DNA of 64,000 bases from Epiperipatus broadwayi (Eukaryota > Onychophora > Udeonychophora > Euonychophora > Peripatidae). Below the pieces are notes generated by a model, which made no database searches, was not told where the DNA came from, and saw only the letters and a list, made by a program, of their open reading frames with translations. The translations under genes and the position numbers were made by a program. The stretch covers positions 4,154,001-4,218,000 of the forward strand of contig JAQFVV010012395.1 in NCBI GenBank assembly GCA_028023455.1. The letters run 5' to 3'. Shown here piece by piece: positions 57,240-64,000 of this stretch. The stretch's first letter is position 1, and the number at the start of each line of letters is the position of its first letter.

Positions 57240-60200
57240 ACATAAATGAATTTTAGCATATTCTTGTTCTCATGAGAAATTTTGTAAATTAATTCCCAAA
57301 TAAAAACTTGATCAATTTAAAAACAATAATCAAAACAAGTTTTTAAATTTGATGACTATGTGGAAAAGGGCAAACTCTGGAGCTTAAAGTCCAAGGGCTG
57401 TAGTTTGGTTACGTCACTTTAGGGACTCAAACTTTTTATGAAGCCTCAAGCAATAAATCATTTTAATATAATTAATAACTTCTTTGTGTAACATATTAAT
57501 GTCTAAAATGTCGAATGTTTTTTGTGTCGCCTATCAAATACTGCTTATTGTACAAGATGCAGGGTTCCTAGCATCTTCTTAGCCGATAGTTCAAAGATTC
57601 TGCTGAGGTCTTTATTAGTCAATAAAAGCTATTTTTAGGAAGAATTATTGCATACACACATCTCAAAAATGTTGATATACTAACATCTGTTTAAATGTAA
57701 AGATTAATAAACGAAAATGAAATAAATCCACATTGATTTTTTGTCCTCCATTAGAGCTAAAACCTTTAATAAAGGTTTAGGTCAATAATCATAAGACAAT
57801 TGTATTGGTTCCTGATAATTTGCTTTTTTCTTTTGGCATTTAAACTTCAAAATCAATTTCCTTTATAATAAATATTTTTTTTGTAGATCATATCCCTCTA
57901 AGTTAAATTTTATTTTATCAGAGTGTGAAAAAAATTTTAAGTTCTTCATAAAATATATATATAATACTGAAATCAGCATTGAAAAGAAAAGATTTTAAAA
58001 TATTCAATAAATCAGTATTTTTACTTTAGTCATTGAAGTTAATATATATATATAAAAAGATAAAATAGCCTTTAAATAACCTGCTGTAATTTAAATGCTT
58101 CTTCAATACACCTCACTGAGAAAATGAAATCAGAAGGCAATATTTTCAACTGGTTTTCTAACTGATGGGGAATGAGTTTTGGAATCTCTTATTGTCCAGC
58201 TAACAATATCTAAATATTTGTATGGAAATCAATATTAGCTTGACAACTGGCTATGGGTCAGCTATCTGAAAGAAAAATCCCAAATCTGTTGGAAAATTTT
58301 TAAGTTTGCTTAGTCTAATTTGAATCTAGGTCATAGGTTGGCAGTTCCATGCTAGTCTCACTATCAAGTCTTCATTATATATCTATTGTGATAATCTATG
58401 AAGAGTTTGATAGTTCAGAACTAAATATGGCATCTTACTTTATTCTTGACCTGAAGTTTAAAATGGAACTGAGCTTTATTTTTTTACCAAATGACTGAGA
58501 AAGGTCCAAGCAAAGCCATGCATGTACAAAAAGCTTCCATAGGCAGTTCCAAGAAGCTGTCAAATAATGGTTGATAAATATATATCTCACTTCTCATCTG
58601 AAGGATGAAGTGTCCATGTTAGAAAGAATATCAGTATGAGAAAAAATATTAGCTCCAAAAATTCTAAAACATCATACAAAACCCAAACAGATAAAAAATG
58701 GCAAATTATTGTTTAAGAAAATGAGGTTCGTAATATTGAGATAGTTATATTAAGAAAAAGAAATAGGATTGGACATGTTGATTACAAATAATTAAAAATG
58801 TTGGGGAAAAAAGAATTTGATAGATTGGAATAAATAGATGGAAAGAATTGATATTTAGCAAAACTAAGGCATCACATGACTGCTCTAATTTACACATAAT
58901 CAGAATTAAACAGCAAAAAAACCTTTCCCCTCCTAATTAGAAATAACTCTGTGTAACTACTAAATAATCACTGGTAATGCAAACAAGTTTTCTTGACTGG
59001 GTCGTGGATACTTGATCTCCTAGTGGTAAAACACTAATATGCACTTTAACCATCTAGTATCCATGTTTTATTTATTTGATGTCAATTAAGCTAATAATTT
59101 GAGAATAGCTTTTAAATCCAAACAAACTTGCTTATATATAAATATTAAGGACTTCAGTATAAACTAATTGAAGGCAAAAGGTAGCATCGCAAGGCAAAGA
59201 CCTCTAGTTATTTTTTAATATGAATTAGTCAACATAAATCTCTTTACTCCAAAACAATCAATGAATACGAGATAGTAGAACAAGCAGATTTATCATAATT
59301 ATTTTCTACTATATTGGTTTTAAGAACTTTGATAAATTTTATCTCAGACAATGTAATTCATAAATTAGATATGCAGTCTATATAATCAAACCAAAGCACT
59401 CTGAAAGCAAATACATTTTCTTTGAGCATGAATCCAGATTTGGACACAGCTTTGAATCTATATATGCCAGTATCATCTATTCTGAATGTAATGATGCCAA
59501 ATGTAAAGTGAAAGAGGCATGGCATATCGGCAGGGATAGACATACTATCAATAAAAAAGTGGCTCATCTAAATGAACTTATTTACAATTCAAATAGTATG
59601 CAAATTCTCTATTTTGATTATGCTCTTATAAACATTACAAGCTCCTCTTACAAACATTGCTACACTTAAGATTATTTAGTAGTCAAAAGCATGCTAAACA
59701 GACCATGCTTTTATGATTAAGCTTCTCTCTAGATACTTTGTAGGTATTTATTGTTTTAATTTGTTTTTAATCATTCAGTGACCACCTTTTAGTTAATAGC
59801 ATATATACAATCTAAATATTTTTATAATTGTAATCTATAAAGACCAGCCACTGAATTTCTTTTTTTATTTATTCTTATCAATAATTAATACATTGGCTGA
59901 ATCCATTGACCATATTTAAAATGTCTATTCATTATTTGAAAAAAAAAGTAATATTAAACAGTGAATTTTTAAATATGTAGATGTCAATATATAAATGATA
60001 AAAAAGTATTTTTAATTGTGCATACATATATAAAAAATAAAATGATTCATTGTTTGGATGTCCATAAGAAGTTCAAGCACAGAAACTGACAGAGATGAAC
60101 TGCAATCTCCAGAGTCTGACATACTACCCCTGAACCAAGTCATGGAGAATGTTTTTTGCATATTATGGATTTCCCTAATAATTGCTGCATAATATTTTAT

Positions 60201-60355
60201 TATTTAAAGTAATATTTTATTATTTATAATATTTTTGTATATACAAGATGATCTGTAATGATTTGGTGCAGTTTTTAAAACTCAAGATCCACAGATCATG
60301 ATTCCACACTGCTTTCAAACACTTATAAATTCCTGAGCAATAAAATATTTAAATT
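57240..60355. other. A+T-rich spacer with weak LINE-like and exon-like traces
   Basis: At about 58620-58860 the plus strand is A-rich and a frame reading IEIVILRKRNRIGHVDYK resembles the late GHV/GHI region of LINE proteins; support is weak. At 59358-59567 a 69-codon minus-strand frame contains an Ig-domain-like segment. Otherwise nothing is recognised. Confidence 0.4.
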
Positions 60356-60358
60356 CTT

Positions 60359-60860
<502 letters not shown>

Positions 60861-61097
60861 TACAATTGTATGCATAGCATCATATAAAAATAAATGCTTA
60901 TTTACTTATAATTAAGTTTCACTTAGAGTGACGTTCAGTAAATTCTAGACAATTTCACCGACGACGTCATTCATTCCAACATCATAGATAGTAATTTAAA
61001 GTGAGACTTCTACTCTCACTCTTTACTCAACAGTACTTCAGATTTGCTCATATAAAAGAATTTGAGTCGTAGGAATAAGAGGATTCCTTTTATTTCT

Positions 61098-61245
61098 GCA
61101 TAAATACTATATCTTGTATTGTAGAGTGAAGTATTCATTTATTAATTAACACTCGCAGAAGACGCATGTACAATTAGCTTGAAAGGCTGATCTTTGAATG
61201 TAATACAATTGTATGCATAGCATCATAAAATAAATGCTTATTTGC
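61098..61245 (+). repeat. R3 half-copy (direct repeat of 60765-60905)
   Basis: ATCTTGTATTGTAGAGTGAA, then AGTATTCATTTATTAATTAA, ACACTCGCAGAAGACGCATG, and AGGCTGATCTTTGAATGTAA repeat the right half of the palindrome, ending in ATAAATGCTTATTTGC and leading straight into a new ATT/GTT microsatellite. The unit therefore looks like R3 body plus trinucleotide tail, present twice in tandem. Confidence 0.85.
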
Positions 61246-61310
61246 TTATTATTGTTGTTGTTGTTGTTATTGTTGTTGTTATTATCATTGTTGTTGTTAT
61301 TATTATTATA
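61246..61310 (+). repeat. (GTT)n/(ATT)n microsatellite
   Basis: About 65 bp of GTT/ATT repeats directly between the R3 tail and the truncated start of the next LINE. Confidence 0.9.
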
Positions 61311-62206
61311 AAAATTCTTGAAAAAATAATAAAAGAAACAATAGAACCACACATAATGCTTTTGATATCAGAAGTTCAATTTGCCAAAAGAAACTCCTCC
61401 ACAATTCAAGCAGCATCATTATTCAAAGCAATCCTGGATTCAACAAGACAGAAAAAAAAATAGTCCAATAGCAATTCAACTAAATATCGAGGGAGCTTTT
61501 GATGGAGTAGACATTTCCATATTGCTAGATATGCTTGGAAACACGTCTATCCCCAAGACACATCTGTACATCATTACAAATCTACTTCTCAACAGAGAAA
61601 TACCCATAATGCTAAATGGAAGAAATTCTCCATCATTTGTTCCCATCCAATCTATATCCCAAGGCTCTCCTCTCAGCTCACTATTATTTATTCTATATAT
61701 TAACCCTTTAATAGAAAAAATCCAAAAAAACATTTACTGGCATTCAAGTACCTGGCACTACACAATATATAGCTTGCTTGGCTTATATGGATGACATCAG
61801 TTTTTCTCAATTCAAAAAAACAATTACCACAATTACAAGAAATTCTTAAAGAATATACACAACAATACAAATTGAAGTTTAATCCAGAAAAGGCTACTGC
61901 TTGATCTATGTTTACTGGAAAACCATGCATGTCCATTTACAAAGCAAAACCAACACTTTTTTAAGGATTCCCGTTTCATCTGGGAATAACCAGAATGAGG
62001 TGTTTAATACAAAATAGATTAAAAGAGGCACAATGCATTGTCATCTCCCTATCAAAAACATATATATATATATATATATACTAAGGTCCAATTAATAAAT
62101 TAACTTATAATGACAAAAATAACATTATTTACCAATAATAAAATTCTCAAAAGTTTTCAAAGCAAAGATTAAAACCATCTGCAACCAACTTCTATGGTCC
62201 AGAAAA
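61311..62206 (+). pseudogene. reverse transcriptase part of LINE E (frameshifted)
   Basis: Readings in order: KILEKIIKETIEPHIMLLIS, then VQFAKRNSSTIQAASLFKAI (finger/palm entry), a frame change at the A-run near 61455, IAIQLNIEGAFDGVDISILL (motif A, with Asn where Asp is expected), SISQGSPLSSLLFILYINPL (motif B), a second frame change, and ACLAYMDDISFS with the catalytic YMDD at 61784-61795. Stops follow. The motif A change, frameshifts and an (AT)n insertion near 62060 mean it is inactive. Confidence 0.8.
62060..62080 (+). repeat. (TA)n tract inside LINE E
   Basis: An uninterrupted TA dinucleotide run of about 20 bp that breaks the reading frame of LINE E. Confidence 0.85.
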
Positions 62207-63031
62207 GTGGTTGCAATATCAACAAAAAAACTAAATCAACTGCTTATTAAAAATGGTCTAGGTTTGCACAATATTAACATTTTTTATACACAAAAATTAA
62301 GTAACCTAGTAATTTCCATTATGAATCAATTTCCAAAACTTACATGGTTAATTCAAATTACTCCAACTGATAAACCACCCCCAACAGGTCTATATATATC
62401 ATCAATCATCCATCAATATAGAACAACCCTTAACAGAACAGAGCAATATACACACAAATATTCATATTGGAACATTCATAAACAAATTCAACAGGAAAGA
62501 GACCTAAATAATGATAACACAATACTCAGAATAAACAACAGAAAATTACTACATGAATACAAAAAGTGGTCACTAGAATCCAATTTTTTTGATTTCATTC
62601 TAAAAATAAATCTCATCGCAATGCCAACAACATACTTCTTACACCATAAAAGGATGTATGTTTCAATAGACTCTTTTTGGGGACTGTGCCACAAGGCTGA
62701 AGAGACCCTACAATACCTATTGTATCAATGTACTGCATTACACAATGTAAGAACAATGATGTGTGCAATATACCACCAACAAAATGTGACCATTTGTCAA
62801 ATAATTAAGGTTTTTCAAGGCAGATCAATAACCAACATTAGGGCAGCAACCTTTGTATTATATGCTTTTTGGTGTACCAGGTGTATGTATCTAATAGGCA
62901 ACAATCCCAGAAGGCATCCATCCACCTTCTACAACCAAGTAAACCATATATGTAATAGAGCCAAGATAATAGCAAATCCCCATATTTATTCAGCTACACG
63001 GTCTCTCATCAAACAACAATCAATGCTATAA
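62207..63031 (+). CDS. C-terminal region of LINE E protein
   Basis: 274 open codons, most likely the C-terminal part of the LINE polyprotein rather than a separate gene. It starts inside the element, so the first Met is not a native start. About residues 150-185 read MYVSIDSFWGLCHKAEETLQ and then YLLYQC and H, a C-x(5)-E-x(4)-(L/H)-x(4)-C zinc-knuckle-like block that many non-LTR elements carry after the reverse transcriptase, although one expected His is Tyr/Leu here. The rest is not recognised. The open length suggests relatively recent decay. Confidence 0.7.
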   Translation: MVAISTKKLNQLLIKNGLGLHNINIFYTQKLSNLVISIMNQFPKLTWLIQITPTDKPPPTGLYISSIIHQYRTTLNRTEQYTHKYSYWNIHKQIQQERDLNNDNTILRINNRKLLHEYKKWSLESNFFDFILKINLIAMPTTYFLHHKRMYVSIDSFWGLCHKAEETLQYLLYQCTALHNVRTMMCAIYHQQNVTICQIIKVFQGRSITNIRAATFVLYAFWCTRCMYLIGNNPRRHPSTFYNQVNHICNRAKIIANPHIYSATRSLIKQQSML

Positions 63032-63252
63032 GCATCAAAAATTCAAGAACACTGAAACTTCAATAACAATAAAATACGAAAATAAAAACAACAATTTTTT
63101 TCCTCTCTCTACAATAAATAATTTTTTATGTAAGAACTAGATAACTTTTCATTGAAAAACATGTAACTGAAGACTATAAAATGCTTGTATACAAAACCAA
63201 TGGTAAAATCACTGTAAAAATTCAATGTAAAAAACTCTGTATTTCTTTGATT

Positions 63253-63258
63253 AATAAA
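63253..63258 (+). promoter_or_regulatory. polyadenylation signal of LINE E
   Basis: AATAAA lies about 220 bp after the stop codon and about 20 bp before the (ATC)n tail, the expected place for a signal at the end of the element. Confidence 0.5.
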
Positions 63259-63274
63259 CTTCCTTTTTTTGAAA

Positions 63275-63320
63275 CATCATCATCAATCATCATCATCATC
63301 ATCGTAGTAGTAGCAGTAGA
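63275..63320 (+). repeat. (ATC)n/(GTA)n tail tract
   Basis: CATCATCATCAATCATCATC and further ATC units followed by GTAGTAGTAGCAGTAG. Position directly after LINE E suggests it arose as the element's 3' tail. Confidence 0.75.
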
Positions 63321-64000
63321 GTTTTCCAGATTTTTAAATCAAAAAAGGTACATTCTCCTATGCTCACAATAGTGTCAACCAAATTGATTATTTGAATAGT
63401 GGTTTGTTTATCCCATATTTAGAATTGTATAAATGTTTTTGCTTGATGATGTATTTCAAGGAAATTTTAAAGTATCTTCCATTTTAAATGCACTTACGAA
63501 ATTTCAGTAGGTCAATTTTTTCCTATTAGAATCTACACCTACAAATCAAAACTAGCTGGCAAGTAAATCGACTGTTATTATACGTTATGCTAAAATAGCT
63601 ACCTATTCAGTTACTTCTATCCCATTCTTTTTTCAATGCTATTAAAATAATTTTACAAAAATTCATTGGTGGGGGGGGGGCGGTGATTGTCTCATTTTTT
63701 TCCACACAATACATTTGGTGCCAACAAACTGGCCAAATCTTGTGTGCTCCAGACTAGTGATACATAACATTTCTGTTTGTGACTCTTTTTCTTTATCGGA
63801 ATTTCTAAGCCATCTCTTGAAAATTTTTGACTAATTAGAAAAGATAACAAAACATAATTTAGGAAATAATAATTTCATGTTATTTTTTACTGGATAAATT
63901 TGACACAATTTGCCTATGATCAGTTTAAACTAGTCTCAATACCATAAAGTTTGTTTGTTTATTATGAGAAATATTTCTCCGATATGGTCACAGCTGGGTT
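63321..64000. other. spacer
   Basis: Nothing recognised. A G-run of about 10 bases lies near 63670. Sequence is slightly less A+T-rich than average, but no frame or repeat arm is supported. Confidence 0.45.

Larger units (their letters stand above)
61311..63275 (+). mobile_element. LINE copy E, 5'-truncated, second family
   Basis: The LINE begins abruptly at the microsatellite with a reverse transcriptase reading (KILEKIIKETIEPHI), runs through motifs A-C and a long C-terminal open frame, and has a 3' untranslated part with AATAAA at 63253-63258 just before an (ATC)n tail. Lack of N-terminal domains indicates 5' truncation. Its protein is unlike copies A-C. Confidence 0.8.

Overview
This window looks like a non-genic stretch of a large, very A+T-rich animal genome (about three quarters A+T by eye; no computation was run). 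Nothing prokaryotic is visible: there are no operons, no Shine-Dalgarno-led gene runs and no dense coding. The evidence for a metazoan is the repeat cargo: several non-LTR retrotransposon (LINE) copies of different kinds, a Penelope-like element end, a hAT-type element with an 8-bp target duplication, tRNA-derived retroposons, long trinucleotide microsatellites and many foldback (inverted-repeat) elements. I cannot name the species. No intact host protein-coding gene can be supported, and most open frames in the window are chance frames, antisense shadows of LINEs or microsatellite translations.

Layout. 1-13 kb: A+T-rich spacer with small repeats, including foldback copies of family R1 (4.1 and 9.3-9.7 kb) and one ribozyme-bearing repeat of family R2 (5.8 kb). 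13.1-16.1 kb: a decayed endonuclease/reverse-transcriptase LINE (copy A, + strand) with one R1 and one R2 copy inserted into it. 16-20.3 kb: foldback elements and LINE fragments. 20.47-22.2 kb: LINE copy B (- strand), the best coding region here (564 codons open), next to a retroposed tRNA-Gly-like sequence with target duplications. 22.5-23.7 kb: an R1 copy and a three-part inverted/direct repeat cluster. 24.2-27.1 kb: a less A+T-rich island with promoter-like sequence and a run of hairpins, the best candidate for host single-copy sequence. 28-29.1 kb: foldback, R2 copy and LINE fragment C. 29.1-40.2 kb: mostly anonymous A+T-rich DNA. 40.3-47 kb: two old minus-strand LINE relics, the second interrupted by a 516-bp Penelope-like insertion. 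48.4-48.9 kb: a hAT-type non-autonomous transposon. 49.5-60 kb: scattered repeats and old LINE scraps. 60.3-63.3 kb: a (ATT)n/(GTT)n microsatellite, an 81-bp-arm palindrome and a second kind of LINE with a YMDD reverse transcriptase box and an (ATC)n tail.

The most interesting signal is repeat family R2. Two copies (15.4 and 28.5 kb, minus strand) contain every core nucleotide of a type I hammerhead self-cleaving ribozyme, and the stem III sequence ACTAGT is self-complementary, which would allow a dimeric ribozyme. One copy sits between a 12-bp target duplication, so the family moved as a retroposon. A Penelope-like element, a class known to carry hammerheads, lies in the same window.
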